Part shown: positions 23,299 through 32,719 of the stretch, one piece after another | How the letters are laid out: each line of letters opens with the position of its first letter | Numbering within the stretch: position 1 is the stretch's first letter | Source of the DNA: an uncultured Lachnospiraceae bacterium | Lineage (GTDB): Bacteria > Bacillota > Clostridia > Lachnospirales > Lachnospiraceae | Length of the DNA: 49,626 nt | Direction: 5' to 3' | Assembly: GCA_910585905.1 (NCBI GenBank) | Contig: CAJUID010000025.1 | Location: 1 to 49,626, forward strand | Position numbers and translations under genes: made by a program | The notes under the pieces: model-generated | Seen by the model: the letters and a program-made list of their open reading frames with translations, nothing else | What the model was told of the DNA's origin: nothing | The model's database searches: none

Positions 23299-25197
23299 TT
23301 AATATTTGCTGTATACATCATCTTCCAGTGAAATAATCTGCTCATTCTGTGCTGTATCGCTCATGCCCGCAAAATCAGATGCATCCGGGATTGCATTGCT
23401 TGCAGTAAATGAATCCGTACGGAATGTATTATTGCTCTCTGGTGCCTGCTGGCTGCTATAGCCTATTGACGGCCTAAACGAATCCGCTGATGCACTACTC
23501 CTGCTAAATCCACCGCCTGATGTACCACGCAGGCTGTATTTTCCTATTAACTGCTCCAGATTTCTCGCCTGGTTTGATAACTCCTCACTGGCAGCCGCAC
23601 ATTCCTCGCTGGTAGCCGAATTCTGCTGAATCACCTGCGATACCTGGTTTACTGCCTGCTCAATCTGGGTCAGAACAGAAGCCTGCTCATTTGAAGCACC
23701 CGCAATATCTTGGATTAAAGTAACAATAGAATCTACTGCTGACACAATTTGATCCAGCATCTTTGCAGTCCTTTCTGCCAATGCAGAACCATTCTGCACC
23801 TTCTGAATGGAATCTTCAATCATTTCAGCCGTCTCACTGGCTGCCTCTGCACTCTTTGCTGCCAGGCTCCTTACTTCTTCTGCAACAACGGCAAAGCCCT
23901 TGCCATGCTCGCCTGCACGGGCTGCCTCAACTGCCGCATTCAATGCAAGAATATTCGTCTGGAATGCAATATCATCAATTGTCTTAATAATCTTATATAT
24001 ATTCTCGGAAGACTCATTGATATCTTTCATGGCATTTACCATCTGTGCCATTTCCTGATTTCCTGCCTCCGCATTTTCCTTTGTCTCACGCACCAACCTA
24101 TCTGCCTTTGTTGCATCCTCTGCGTTGCGCTTCGTCTTTTCAGTAATGTCATCAATAGATGCCGTAACCTGCTCAATTGCGCTAGCCTGCTCTGTAGAAC
24201 CCTGTGCAAGTGTCTGGCTTGCCGCTGCTACCTGTTTAGAACCGTCACCTACCTGGACAGACGCCTCGTGAATCCCTGTCATATTAGTATTATTTTCATC
24301 CACCAAAAGCTTAAGCGCATTTCCAAGCTCATCCTCAGGCGCTTCTGGATGGACAATCATAGTCAGGTCACCTTCCGAAACTTTCTTGGCAATGCCAACT
24401 GCCCTTTGCTGCTTTGCTGCCAATGTATTAATCGCATCTGTCAGTTCACCAAATTCATCATCCTTGCGCTTTTTAATCGAAACATTGACATCACCTTTAG
24501 CAAGTTTTCTCACTGCATCCATAACATAACCTAATGGGATGCGCATATCTCTGATACTTGAAACAGATGAAAAAGCCTGGAACAACAAAATCACTAAAAT
24601 AAATACAATAGAGATAATTTCATTTCTCACACGCGCATCATGTGCACTGTTAGCTTCAGAATGTGCTATATCCAGACACTCTTCCCCCATCTCTTTTACT
24701 TTTTCATCAATCTGGTTGGCATATGACATAAATTCTGCATCACACAATGCCCTTGCCTCTTCCAACTTTCCTGCTTTGGCAAGCCCTATCATATTATTGC
24801 CACTCTCTAATGCGCCTTCAACCATTTTTTCCAGGTCATCAAGTTTATTTTTTAAATCTCCCTTTGTGATAACCTTATCTACATATTCCATGTAACCGTC
24901 TATTTCTTCCGTAATCTCACTAATATCCTTGATGCCTGTATCAACATCTGAACTAGACACATTATCACTCTTAACCAGATTTGCCGCCATAGAAGCAATC
25001 CTTAAATAGCAAGCTTCCACTTTGGCAAGATTTGCACCAGCTGCATCATATTTTTCAATAACTGTTTCATACCTGTTAAAGACATCCTTACTAGAAAATC
25101 TAGTAAATATTAAGAATGTCAGAATACCGATACCCATGATGCCAAATGTCAGATAAAGCTTCCAAACAATCCCTATATTTCTTTTCATATCAATCAC
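23299..25197 (-). CDS. methyl-accepting chemotaxis protein
   Basis: A 632-residue transmembrane receptor. TM1 at about residues 11-31, a helical ligand-sensing domain of four-helix-bundle type at 35-190, TM2 at about 192-212, HAMP at 213-265, and a long cytoplasmic coiled coil. The signalling tip contains IDDIAFQTNILALNAAVEAA and GEHGKGFAVVAEEVRSLA. The C-terminal 70 residues are flexible and Ser-rich and lack a CheR-tethering pentapeptide of the NWETF kind. The start is GTG at 25197, four bases after GGAGG; the ATG at 25188 is an alternative. It is the last gene of cheR-cheB-cheY-cheA-cheW-mcp, so this receptor is probably a main partner of that kinase array. The ligand is unknown. Confidence 0.94.
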   Translation of the reverse strand: MIDMKRNIGIVWKLYLTFGIMGIGILTFLIFTRFSSKDVFNRYETVIEKYDAAGANLAKVEACYLRIASMAANLVKSDNVSSSDVDTGIKDISEITEEIDGYMEYVDKVITKGDLKNKLDDLEKMVEGALESGNNMIGLAKAGKLEEARALCDAEFMSYANQIDEKVKEMGEECLDIAHSEANSAHDARVRNEIISIVFILVILLFQAFSSVSSIRDMRIPLGYVMDAVRKLAKGDVNVSIKKRKDDEFGELTDAINTLAAKQQRAVGIAKKVSEGDLTMIVHPEAPEDELGNALKLLVDENNTNMTGIHEASVQVGDGSKQVAAASQTLAQGSTEQASAIEQVTASIDDITEKTKRNAEDATKADRLVRETKENAEAGNQEMAQMVNAMKDINESSENIYKIIKTIDDIAFQTNILALNAAVEAARAGEHGKGFAVVAEEVRSLAAKSAEAASETAEMIEDSIQKVQNGSALAERTAKMLDQIVSAVDSIVTLIQDIAGASNEQASVLTQIEQAVNQVSQVIQQNSATSEECAAASEELSNQARNLEQLIGKYSLRGTSGGGFSRSSASADSFRPSIGYSSQQAPESNNTFRTDSFTASNAIPDASDFAGMSDTAQNEQIISLEDDVYSKY

Positions 25198-25218
25198 CCA
25201 GCCTCCTTTACTTTAAAT

Positions 25219-25725
25219 TTATTCTTCTTCCTGCTCATCAAACTCTTCTTCCTCTGTGTCATGAATCAACTTATCTGGGTCCAGAAGCAGCCTTACTTCT
25301 GAATTAACCTTTCCGATTCCATAGACATATTTTTGAGACTGAATTTTCATATTATTAACACTTGGCGGTGGCAGAATCTCATCCTCCCGGATATCAGCAA
25401 CCCCTTCAATGCCATCTACAATCAACCCAATAATAGTCTCTCTCACCTGAATAACAATGACACTGGTACGGTCATTATATTCCAATGGTTCCTTCCCAAA
25501 CCGAATACGGACATCAATTACCGGAATCACCTTACCACGAAGATTAATCAAGCCCTTAATATAATCTTCCGTCTCTGGTATGCTGGTATACTGCGTTAGA
25601 CCGATTATCTCATTTACATTTTTTAATGAAATGCCATAAATCTCATTACAGCAGCGAAAAGTCATAAACTGTTTTTTAGGCACTTCTTGCTCCCTGGCCT
25701 GCGCATCAAGTACATCATCTTCCAT
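25219..25725 (-). CDS. cheW: chemotaxis coupling protein CheW
   Basis: CheW links receptors to CheA in the array. The 168-residue protein has the CheW beta-barrel from about residue 18: MTFRCCNEIYGISLKNVNEII, YIKGLINLRGKVIPVIDVR, VIVQVRETIIGLIVDGI and a closing VYGIGKVNSEVRLLLDPDKL. Acidic tails at both ends (EEEEFDEQEEE at the C-terminus) are unusual but harmless. The ATG at 25725 follows GGAGG with normal spacing. It sits between cheA and mcp. Confidence 0.95.
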   Translation of the reverse strand: MEDDVLDAQAREQEVPKKQFMTFRCCNEIYGISLKNVNEIIGLTQYTSIPETEDYIKGLINLRGKVIPVIDVRIRFGKEPLEYNDRTSVIVIQVRETIIGLIVDGIEGVADIREDEILPPPSVNNMKIQSQKYVYGIGKVNSEVRLLLDPDKLIHDTEEEEFDEQEEE

Positions 25726-25754
25726 AATGAACCTCCTTTTTTGCCTTGTATTAA

Positions 25755-27914
25755 CTAAATTAATCCACCAGTATCCAGAATCAGGCTAATACTGCCATCC
25801 CCTAACTGGGTACATCCTGAAATTCCTTTAACCTGCTTAATATAACTTGGCATCGGTTTTACAACAATCTCCTGTTCGCCTCCCAGTTCATCAGCAAAGA
25901 TAGCAATCTTCCTGTCTTCATGGTTCAGAATAATAACAATTCCTTCCTCAATATTTTCCTTGCCATTTTCTATCTTATAGAACCGGTTCAGACGGATTAG
26001 AGGATAGCATACACCACGTATCATAATATACTCTTCCCCGTCCGGCTCAACAATCAACTGGTCAGCCGTTACACGGTTAAAATCAGTAACTGCATTTGTA
26101 GGCGTTACAAAATTTGTGCCAGCCACAGAGAATATAATTCCATCAATAATTGCCAGCGTCAACGGAATCTTCATAGTCATGGTAGAGCCCTGGCCTTCCT
26201 CACTCTCAATATCGAGGACACCGCCAACACCCGAAATATTTTTCACAACAACATCCATACCAACGCCTCGGCCAGAATACTCTGTAACCTGCTTCTTTGT
26301 CGAAAATCCTGGAAGTGTAATAAAGTTGTATACTTCTTTATCGGAATATTCCTTTTCTGGACGGTTATCAAGCATGCCATTTGTCCTGGCTTTTGCCAAA
26401 ATCTCATCCCTCTTTAAGCCCTTTCCATTGTCAGAAACACTTATCCAAACCTGGCCGCCCTCATTCTTTGCCTCCAGGACAATCTTACCCTTTTCCGTCT
26501 TTCCTACTTCTTTGCGCTTCTCATTGCTCTCAATACCGTGGTCAACAGAATTACGGATTAAGTGCATTAATGGATCGGAAATATGTTCAATAATATTCTT
26601 ATCTACCTCAGTGTCCTCACCGATTACCTCAAGCTCAATATCCTTGCCGAGCTTTTTCGATGTATCATACACAATACGGTTCATCTTCTGGAATGTATTT
26701 TTCAGAGGCATCATCCGCATCGCCATGATAGCGTCCTGCAGCTCTGAGGTAATCTTAGAAAGCTGTACAGCAGATTTATTAAAGTTCGTAAGCTCAAGCC
26801 CTGGAACCTTCAAATCTGGATTCTGCAGCACTACCGCCTGCGCAATAACAAGCTCCCCAATTAAATCCATTAACAAATCCATCTTTTTAATGTTGACACT
26901 AATGAAGCTCTGTGTCTCATTCTTCTTTGCTACAGCCTTTTTCTTTGCCGGAGCTTTCTTTGCCGGAGCAGCTTCTTTATTTTCTTCTTTATCAGCAGCT
27001 TCCTCCTCCGCAGCATTTGCCTTCGGCTTTTGTGATTCCACAAGAATCGTAGGCTGCTGAATCGGTGCCATCAAAACTTCCCCTGCACTCGAAATTGGTG
27101 CTTCCGCCTCCGCACAGAATGCGATAAACTCGTCGCTAGTACACTCGTTAATCTCTATATGCTCGATGCCAGAGCTACCGCTGACAAGCTCCATAATCCT
27201 GTCCGCTTCTTCTGTTGTCTGCAATGCAATCTTAAATCCAAACTCAAGCACAGCATTTGCACTTTCTGGATTTGTAATAATATCCGGTGGGGTAAATAAA
27301 ATATCCTCCGCAATTTGCTTTAAAGCGTTTACAGAAATATATGCCTTAATATTTGCCATCTCTGTTTCTTTGCCATATGTAATAAATATTGTATAAAAAT
27401 GGCTTGCCTCTGAAGCAACCGGTGCAATATAAAAATGTGGTTTTTCTGCAGGTGCAGACACTGGAGCCTCTTCAGCCGCCCCCTTATTTGGCGCACCGTC
27501 AGAATCCCCTTTGATTTTCTTTAGATAAACATCGAGCTGCTCAATCAGTGTATCCGCATTGCCATCTGACTCATTTCCCTCTTTGATTTTTTCCAACTCG
27601 CCTCCGATAAAATCGGACACCTCAAAGATATAATCTAAAAGCTCTGCATGTGGAATATTTTCCGGCTGGCTTTCGCGTATGTAATAAAATACATCCTCCA
27701 GCTTATGGGACAATGTAGCAATGTTCTGATACATCATTACAGCAGATGCCCCTTTAATTGTATGCATTATACGAAAGATTTCATTGACATGATCATCATC
27801 AAACTCCCCTACATCTTTGCTGTCTAGGCAGATATTCTCCAAATTTTCCAAACCCTGCTCTGTCTCAAAGATAAACATGTCTAGCATGCCTTCCGTAATC
27901 ATATCATCTCCCAT
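25755..27914 (-). CDS. cheA: chemotaxis histidine kinase CheA
   Basis: A 719-residue cytoplasmic kinase. P1 phosphotransfer domain at 1-130, with H51 in IMHTIKGAS; a CheY/CheB-docking region of alpha/beta type at about 165-270; an Ala/Lys-rich linker (KKAPAKKKAVAKK) near 320; P3 dimerisation around 340-400. The P4 ATPase has HLIRNSVDHGIES, VSDNGKGL and GRGVGMDVV. The CheW-like P5 domain closes the protein, with GEYIMIRGVCYPLIRL and EQEIVVKPMPSYIK. The ATG at 27914 has GGAGG five bases away. It phosphorylates the CheY and CheB encoded just upstream. Confidence 0.96.
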   Translation of the reverse strand: MGDDMITEGMLDMFIFETEQGLENLENICLDSKDVGEFDDDHVNEIFRIMHTIKGASAVMMYQNIATLSHKLEDVFYYIRESQPENIPHAELLDYIFEVSDFIGGELEKIKEGNESDGNADTLIEQLDVYLKKIKGDSDGAPNKGAAEEAPVSAPAEKPHFYIAPVASEASHFYTIFITYGKETEMANIKAYISVNALKQIAEDILFTPPDIITNPESANAVLEFGFKIALQTTEEADRIMELVSGSSGIEHIEINECTSDEFIAFCAEAEAPISSAGEVLMAPIQQPTILVESQKPKANAAEEEAADKEENKEAAPAKKAPAKKKAVAKKNETQSFISVNIKKMDLLMDLIGELVIAQAVVLQNPDLKVPGLELTNFNKSAVQLSKITSELQDAIMAMRMMPLKNTFQKMNRIVYDTSKKLGKDIELEVIGEDTEVDKNIIEHISDPLMHLIRNSVDHGIESNEKRKEVGKTEKGKIVLEAKNEGGQVWISVSDNGKGLKRDEILAKARTNGMLDNRPEKEYSDKEVYNFITLPGFSTKKQVTEYSGRGVGMDVVVKNISGVGGVLDIESEEGQGSTMTMKIPLTLAIIDGIIFSVAGTNFVTPTNAVTDFNRVTADQLIVEPDGEEYIMIRGVCYPLIRLNRFYKIENGKENIEEGIVIILNHEDRKIAIFADELGGEQEIVVKPMPSYIKQVKGISGCTQLGDGSISLILDTGGLI

Positions 27915-28002
27915 AATGACCTCCCTTCCGGTAATTTATCAAATTAGTAGCTGTACACTACATTCTAATTCAGGATTTTAAAGTTACATTCTTTCGCTAT
28001 TT

Positions 28003-28398
28003 TTAAGAAATGAGCCCTAGCTTACGCAGTACATTCTCAAATTTAGACTGCTCAATTGGCTTTCCAGCATAGGCAACACAACCTAAGTCAAATGCCTTGT
28101 TTACATTTGCCCCTTCATTTAATGCTGTTGTCATAATGATTTTCGCCTGCTGCTCCTCTGGAAGCTTCCGATCCTCTTCAATATCCCGAATCGCCTTTAA
28201 TGCCTGATATCCATCCAAATTCGGCATCATAATATCCAGGCATACCAAGTCATATGGCGCTTCTGCTTCCAATGCCATGAGGTATGCATCTACTGCTTCC
28301 ATTCCATCTACAGTAACATCGCATTCCCCAAACTTGGACAAAAACTTAAGCATAAACTTCCTGCTGGCAAAATCATCTTCTGCAATTAAGATTCTCAT
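28003..28398 (-). CDS. cheY: single-domain response regulator, CheY-like
   Basis: A 131-residue stand-alone receiver. The acidic pair is E7/D8/D9 in IAEDDF; phospho-acceptor D55 in VCLDIMMP; T90/T91 and K113 in the AYAGKPI segment complete the site. It has no output domain, as expected for CheY, which binds the flagellar switch. The sequence shows a longer helix 3-beta 4 region (DIEEDRKLPEEQQAK) than classic CheY. Position between cheB and cheA supports the call; a phosphate-sink or other diffusible regulator is the alternative. The ATG at 28398 follows GGAGG. Confidence 0.88.
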   Translation of the reverse strand: MRILIAEDDFASRKFMLKFLSKFGECDVTVDGMEAVDAYLMALEAEAPYDLVCLDIMMPNLDGYQALKAIRDIEEDRKLPEEQQAKIIMTTALNEGANVNKAFDLGCVAYAGKPIEQSKFENVLRKLGLIS

Positions 28399-28436
28399 AA
28401 TATCTCCTCCACTTCATAAATAATATTTCCATTTTA

Positions 28437-29462
28437 TTATGGCATCGAATTAAACACATTGTACACCTTATTCGCAATATTTTCCAGTGATGCCTGCTGG
28501 ATAACTGCTCCTATGTCAAATGCCACCTTTGGCATGCCATATACAACACAACTCTTTTCATCCTGCCCTATGGTCTGTGCACCTGCATGGCGCATTGCCA
28601 GAAGCCCTTTTGCTCCATCCGACCCCATTCCAGTCAGGATAACCCCCACTGCATCTTTTGCAGCGGCAGATGCAACCGAATCAAAAAGAACATCCACAGA
28701 AGGACAATGCCCGCTGACCTTCTGCCCCGGTTTTACCTCAACCCTATAAATTCCGCCTGTCTTTGTCAGACGCATATGCTTATCTCCCGGCGCGAGAAGT
28801 ATCTTTCCCGGTTCAACCAAATCACCATTTTCCGCCTCTTTTGCCGAAATCCTACACTGTTTATCTAGCCGCTCCGCATACATTTTTGTAAAGCCAGGCG
28901 GCATATGCTGCACAATTACTGTTCCTGGTATATCTGTATTAAAATTCTTTACTACATTAAATATTGCTTCTGTACCTCCAGTTGAAGCGCCAATCGCTAA
29001 CACCTTCCCCACATATTTTTTCCCAGAAGGCACAATTTTTGTCTCTGTTTTTTTCTGCGGCTTTCCAACATCTACGGTAGCCGCAACCTTTACTTTGGGC
29101 ACTAATTCCTGGCTGATCCATGTACCTAAATCTTCTGCCACTGCATCTGACGGCTTATTTACAAAATCTACCGCACCTGCCTCCATCGCATCAAAGACAG
29201 ACGCATTTAGAGAGCTCAACATAACAGTTGGTATCGGATACTGCGGCATCAGTTTCCTCAGAAAATCAATTCCATTCATCCTCGGCATTTCCACATCTAG
29301 CGTCATAACATCTGGCTGGAATCTCAAAATCATATCCCTTGCCTGAAATGCGTCTCCTGCTGTAGCAACAACAGTAATATCTGGATCCCGGTTAAGCCCT
29401 ACAGAAATGATCTGGCGGAACAGCATCGAATCATCCACTACTAAAACTTTAATCTGCTTCAT
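28437..29462 (-). CDS. cheB: chemotaxis protein-glutamate methylesterase CheB
   Basis: CheB demethylates and deamidates receptor glutamates and glutamines to reset adaptation. The 341-residue protein has a receiver domain (VVDDSMLFRQII, phospho-acceptor D56 in MTLDVEMPRMNG, K103 in VNKPSD). A linker of about 30 residues leads to the esterase domain, with catalytic Ser160 in AIGASTGGTEAI, His186 in VQHMPPGFTKMYAERL and Asp in TGMGSDGAKGL. The ATG at 29462 follows GGGGG. It is paired with cheR directly upstream. Confidence 0.96.
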   Translation of the reverse strand: MKQIKVLVVDDSMLFRQIISVGLNRDPDITVVATAGDAFQARDMILRFQPDVMTLDVEMPRMNGIDFLRKLMPQYPIPTVMLSSLNASVFDAMEAGAVDFVNKPSDAVAEDLGTWISQELVPKVKVAATVDVGKPQKKTETKIVPSGKKYVGKVLAIGASTGGTEAIFNVVKNFNTDIPGTVIVQHMPPGFTKMYAERLDKQCRISAKEAENGDLVEPGKILLAPGDKHMRLTKTGGIYRVEVKPGQKVSGHCPSVDVLFDSVASAAAKDAVGVILTGMGSDGAKGLLAMRHAGAQTIGQDEKSCVVYGMPKVAFDIGAVIQQASLENIANKVYNVFNSMP

Positions 29463-29483
29463 AGCATTCCCCCTATAACATCA

Positions 29484-30308
29484 TTATACTTTCTGATAAA
29501 TCGATGGCTGCACATATTCAAATCTGACCGCAGATTTATCAATACTCTCTGTGGTGCCAATAAAGAGATAACCGCCTGGTTCCATATGTTCATAAATACG
29601 GTCAAGCAACTGCCTTTTGGTTTCCTCTTCAAAATATATCATAACATTTCGTAAAAAGACCACCTGGAACATCCCCTTAAAAGGGATATCCTGCATCAGA
29701 TTAAATGGGCGAAATACTATTTTTTTCCTTATTTCTTCCTTAACCTGATACTGTTCAAAACCAATTTCCTGAAAATACTTTTTTTTCCACTTATCTGGCA
29801 AAGGCTGTATCTGTTCAGCCAGATAAACACCGCTTTTAGCCTTCTGTAAAACTTCCGTAGAAATATCAGTTGCCAGTATCTGCGTATCCCATGCCTCATC
29901 CATCTGGAAAAAGTCACGAAGTACCATCTGAATAGTATATGGCTCTTCCCCTGTAGAGGAAGCTGCTGACCAAATCCTCACATCCTTTTTCCGTTTGCCC
30001 TGCGTTTCATAAATCCACGGGAGAATATTCTTTTGCATAAACTCAAAATGAATAAATTCCCGCATAAAATAAGTATGGTTTGTTGTAAGTACATTAATTA
30101 GGTTGGCAGCCTCTTTCCCTCCCGGATTCTGCTCTACAACTTGAATATAATCGCCATAACTTTTATATCCGTTCCGAAGCAGGTAATTTTCAAGCCTCCC
30201 GGAAATCAGGGTTCTTTTCTGGCTCAAATTAATGCCATATTTTTGTCGGACATAACCGACGATATGCTGAAATTCATTATCCGACAACTGCAAAAAACAC
30301 ACCTCCAT
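29484..30308 (-). CDS. cheR: chemotaxis protein methyltransferase CheR
   Basis: CheR methylates receptor glutamates with S-adenosylmethionine. The 274-residue protein has an N-terminal helical domain (QHIVGYVRQKYGINLSQKR, then LTTNHTYFMRE) and a Rossmann domain with WSAASSTGEEPYTIQM as the SAM site. ILATDIST and VVFLRNVMIYFEEE are later family motifs, and the end is LFIGTTESID. The start is ambiguous: the ATG at 30308 has AGGG eight bases upstream, while a TTG five codons later lies seven bases after GGAGG. It is the first gene of the chemotaxis set, 13 bases after the phosphoesterase gene. Confidence 0.95.
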   Translation of the reverse strand: MEVCFLQLSDNEFQHIVGYVRQKYGINLSQKRTLISGRLENYLLRNGYKSYGDYIQVVEQNPGGKEAANLINVLTTNHTYFMREFIHFEFMQKNILPWIYETQGKRKKDVRIWSAASSTGEEPYTIQMVLRDFFQMDEAWDTQILATDISTEVLQKAKSGVYLAEQIQPLPDKWKKKYFQEIGFEQYQVKEEIRKKIVFRPFNLMQDIPFKGMFQVVFLRNVMIYFEEETKRQLLDRIYEHMEPGGYLFIGTTESIDKSAVRFEYVQPSIYQKV

Positions 30309-30320
30309 TACATTTCCCTA

Positions 30321-30818
30321 TTACATTGTAACAATGGCAAACTCCAAATGTTCATCCTCTTCTATCGTAATGACAAGATAAGTCGGGCGACGCCCTTCCT
30401 GCCTTGGCTGTGAAATACTTCCGGGATTCATTATCTTCATGTCCTGATAATTCTCCAGCAGCGGCATATGAGTATGCCCAAACAGAACGATCCCGGCTCC
30501 ATTTGCTTTTGCCAGCTCCCGCATTGTACCAGTGCCCATCTTGCAGCCATAACGGTGCCCATGCGTAATTAGTGCTTTCTCTTTGCCAATTGATATAATC
30601 TTTGTCCCTGGAAGGCCAGGAATAAAATCACAATTTCCACTAACCGCCTCTACCGGGCAGTCAACTAATTGCTCAATCCCTTCCAATGAGCCCTGAATAT
30701 CTCCAAGATGAACCAGCATCTCAAGCTGCTTTCCCTTATCCCCAAAGGCTTTAATTGCTTTGCGCAAATTTGTGTTATTCCCATGAGAATCACTGACTAC
30801 CAGAATCTTTTTTGCCAT
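30321..30818 (-). CDS. YfcE/MJ0936-type metallophosphoesterase
   Basis: A 165-residue calcineurin-like phosphodiesterase. Metal-binding motifs are SDSHGN near the N-terminus, HLGDIQG, SGNCDF, THGHRYG and FGHTHMP. Family members hydrolyse phosphodiesters in vitro, with uncertain physiological substrates. The ATG at 30818 lies one base after the rdgB stop, so the genes are probably translated together. The pairing with rdgB recurs in Firmicutes. Confidence 0.9.
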   Translation of the reverse strand: MAKKILVVSDSHGNNTNLRKAIKAFGDKGKQLEMLVHLGDIQGSLEGIEQLVDCPVEAVSGNCDFIPGLPGTKIISIGKEKALITHGHRYGCKMGTGTMRELAKANGAGIVLFGHTHMPLLENYQDMKIMNPGSISQPRQEGRRPTYLVITIEEDEHLEFAIVTM

Positions 30819-30819
30819 T

Positions 30820-31434
30820 CTACAGTATTTTCTCCTTTAACAACTCATCATACATTGCCACCAGCGCTTTCCCTCTATGGCTTACCTTATTTTTTTCCTC
30901 TGGCGTCAGCTCCGATGTTGTGCATCCAAACTCTGGCACATAAAAAATCGGATCATAGCCGAATCCATTGGTTCCTTTTTCTTCATACCCTATCCTGCCT
31001 TCGATAGTTCCCCTTGTTGTAATAGTATGCCCATCTGGAAAAGCACAGGCAATCACACAGACAAACCGGGCAGTTCTTTTTTCTTCCGCCACTCCCTCCA
31101 ATAGATCAATAATATGGCGGTTTTTAACAGAATATGGCGTATCTTCCCCGAGATATCTCGCAGAATAGATTCCAGGAGCTTTATCTAGGTAATCTACTTC
31201 TAGGCCGGAATCATCCGCCAAAACCATCTGACCTGTAATATCACTAATTTTCCTTGCCTTAATGATCGCATTTTCTTCAAATGTGCTGCCATCCTCTATA
31301 ATTTGAATATCCTGCAGATTCTCATCTTTTAAGGATGAAAAGACAATGCCGCCATTCCCCAAAATCTGACGTATCTCCTTCATCTTTCCCTCGTTCCCGG
31401 TAGCAACGATTATTTTTTTTGTCTGAGTATCCAT
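30820..31434 (-). CDS. rdgB: XTP/dITP diphosphatase RdgB (HAM1)
   Basis: It removes non-canonical purine nucleotides such as dITP and XTP by hydrolysing them to monophosphate and pyrophosphate. The 204-residue protein has the signature IVATGNEGKMKEI, the active-site LADDSGLEVDYL, PGIYSARYLG and the GFGYDPIFYVPE segment, ending with the SHRGKAL motif. The ATG at 31434 is three bases after the amidase stop. A preserved length and motif set argue for an active enzyme. Confidence 0.96.
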   Translation of the reverse strand: MDTQTKKIIVATGNEGKMKEIRQILGNGGIVFSSLKDENLQDIQIIEDGSTFEENAIIKARKISDITGQMVLADDSGLEVDYLDKAPGIYSARYLGEDTPYSVKNRHIIDLLEGVAEEKRTARFVCVIACAFPDGHTITTRGTIEGRIGYEEKGTNGFGYDPIFYVPEFGCTTSELTPEEKNKVSHRGKALVAMYDELLKEKIL

Positions 31435-31437
31435 GCC

Positions 31438-32583
31438 TTATTCTTCCTCCAGCGCCTGCATAACTCCATCAAAAATCCCTTGGGCTATTTTCTGCCGGCC
31501 ACTTTCTTTCATAATATATTTCAAATCATTTTTATTTGACATATAGGCAATTTCTACGATTACCGACGGCACCTCCGCATGATTCAACAGATATAGGTTT
31601 TTTCTCTCGATTGTTCCCCGCATGCGAAGACCTGTCTCCTCTCCTATATTTTTCAGCATAATCTCTGCCAGACGCTTATTTGTCAGTTCCTTCTTACCGT
31701 TTTTCCTCTTAGAATAAAGCGTTTCCATACCGTGGGCAGTGCGCTCCCCAACAGTAGATGCATTGCAATGGACACTGATAAAAACGTCTGCCTGCAAACG
31801 GTTGGCAAGCTTTGTCCTATCTTTTTTAGATACCTCTTTATCCTCCATCCGAGTATAATAAACCTTAATATCCTCTTTTTCCAAAAGTTTCTGGAGATTT
31901 TTTATTACCAACAAAGTGTAATCTTTCTCTACATGACGTCCGTCCTGAGAAGATGTCCCCTCATCCATTCCACCATGCCCCGCATCTATTACAACAATCT
32001 TCTCAAATGCTTTCTTTGGCTCCACCAGCGAAATATAGTAGGCATCCTCGGCCTCATATAAGGTCGGCTCAAACAGCTTTTCCGTCACCATATCAATTTG
32101 AATCGTGTTTTTGTCCACCAAGCTGTTCTTTTGGTCATTCACCACCAATTTCTTTAAAAGAGTATCCTTTTTTTCATCTACTCTGCCTTTGCTAACCCGG
32201 AATCCATGAATCCGTAACACCGAATCCTTTGTGATACTCCCTGTGGCAATCCCACGGAACGTCACCTGTATTTTAGATTCCATATATTCATTGTGTATAT
32301 AGACTTCAGATACCTGCCCAATCCCTTCTTTTGGAATTCTTATATATGTATCTGACATACTCTCTATTTCTGATTTTGTTACACTTTCTGCAGCTTGTAT
32401 TTCCTCCTGCTCTTGTTGCTCTGCCTGGCTTGAGACAGATGGCTCCGGAGTCCTTCTTTCTGCCAGAACCGTTGTTTCTGGGTTCTCCTGCATACGCCCC
32501 GCAAAACAGACACAGCAGCTAAAAACAATAAAAAACAGTGCCACGCTTTGAATCGCAAGAGACCGCCATTCTTTTATCTCCAT
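31438..32583 (-). CDS. N-acetylmuramoyl-L-alanine amidase (Amidase_3)
   Basis: A 381-residue secreted or membrane-anchored cell-wall hydrolase that cuts between MurNAc and the stem peptide. An N-terminal hydrophobic segment (about residues 10-28) is followed by a Glu/Gln-rich linker and a beta-rich domain (80-190, AMIN-like in position). The zinc amidase domain follows: VVIDAGHGGMDEG, the Glu in HVEKDYTL, ISVHCNAS and the catalytic VIVEIAYMSN. It is the first gene of a run continuing to rdgB, the phosphoesterase and cheR. No cell-wall binding repeat is seen. Amidases of this type act in cell separation or sporulation; which applies here is open. Confidence 0.93.
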   Translation of the reverse strand: MEIKEWRSLAIQSVALFFIVFSCCVCFAGRMQENPETTVLAERRTPEPSVSSQAEQQEQEEIQAAESVTKSEIESMSDTYIRIPKEGIGQVSEVYIHNEYMESKIQVTFRGIATGSITKDSVLRIHGFRVSKGRVDEKKDTLLKKLVVNDQKNSLVDKNTIQIDMVTEKLFEPTLYEAEDAYYISLVEPKKAFEKIVVIDAGHGGMDEGTSSQDGRHVEKDYTLLVIKNLQKLLEKEDIKVYYTRMEDKEVSKKDRTKLANRLQADVFISVHCNASTVGERTAHGMETLYSKRKNGKKELTNKRLAEIMLKNIGEETGLRMRGTIERKNLYLLNHAEVPSVIVEIAYMSNKNDLKYIMKESGRQKIAQGIFDGVMQALEEE

Positions 32584-32719
32584 GCCTTATCTGTACCTTT
32601 CTTATTTAATATGTATATCCCGCATTTCAATACTTTTGCAATTTTAGATAGCCACATAAAAGTATACAATAATCCTACATGTTATGCAAGAACTAAAAAC
32701 ACACAGAGACACTTTGGGA

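Noticed and set aside
23749..24534. Plus-strand Cys/Leu-rich frame of 261 codons opposite the chemotaxis receptor
   Set aside because: It is a shadow of the Ala/Glu-rich coiled coil; no ribosome site or recognisable domain.
26116..27060. Long plus-strand frame (314 codons) inside cheA
   Set aside because: It lies wholly opposite a CheA with all motifs, shows no family pattern and is Ser/Phe-rich, as expected from reading a coding strand backwards.
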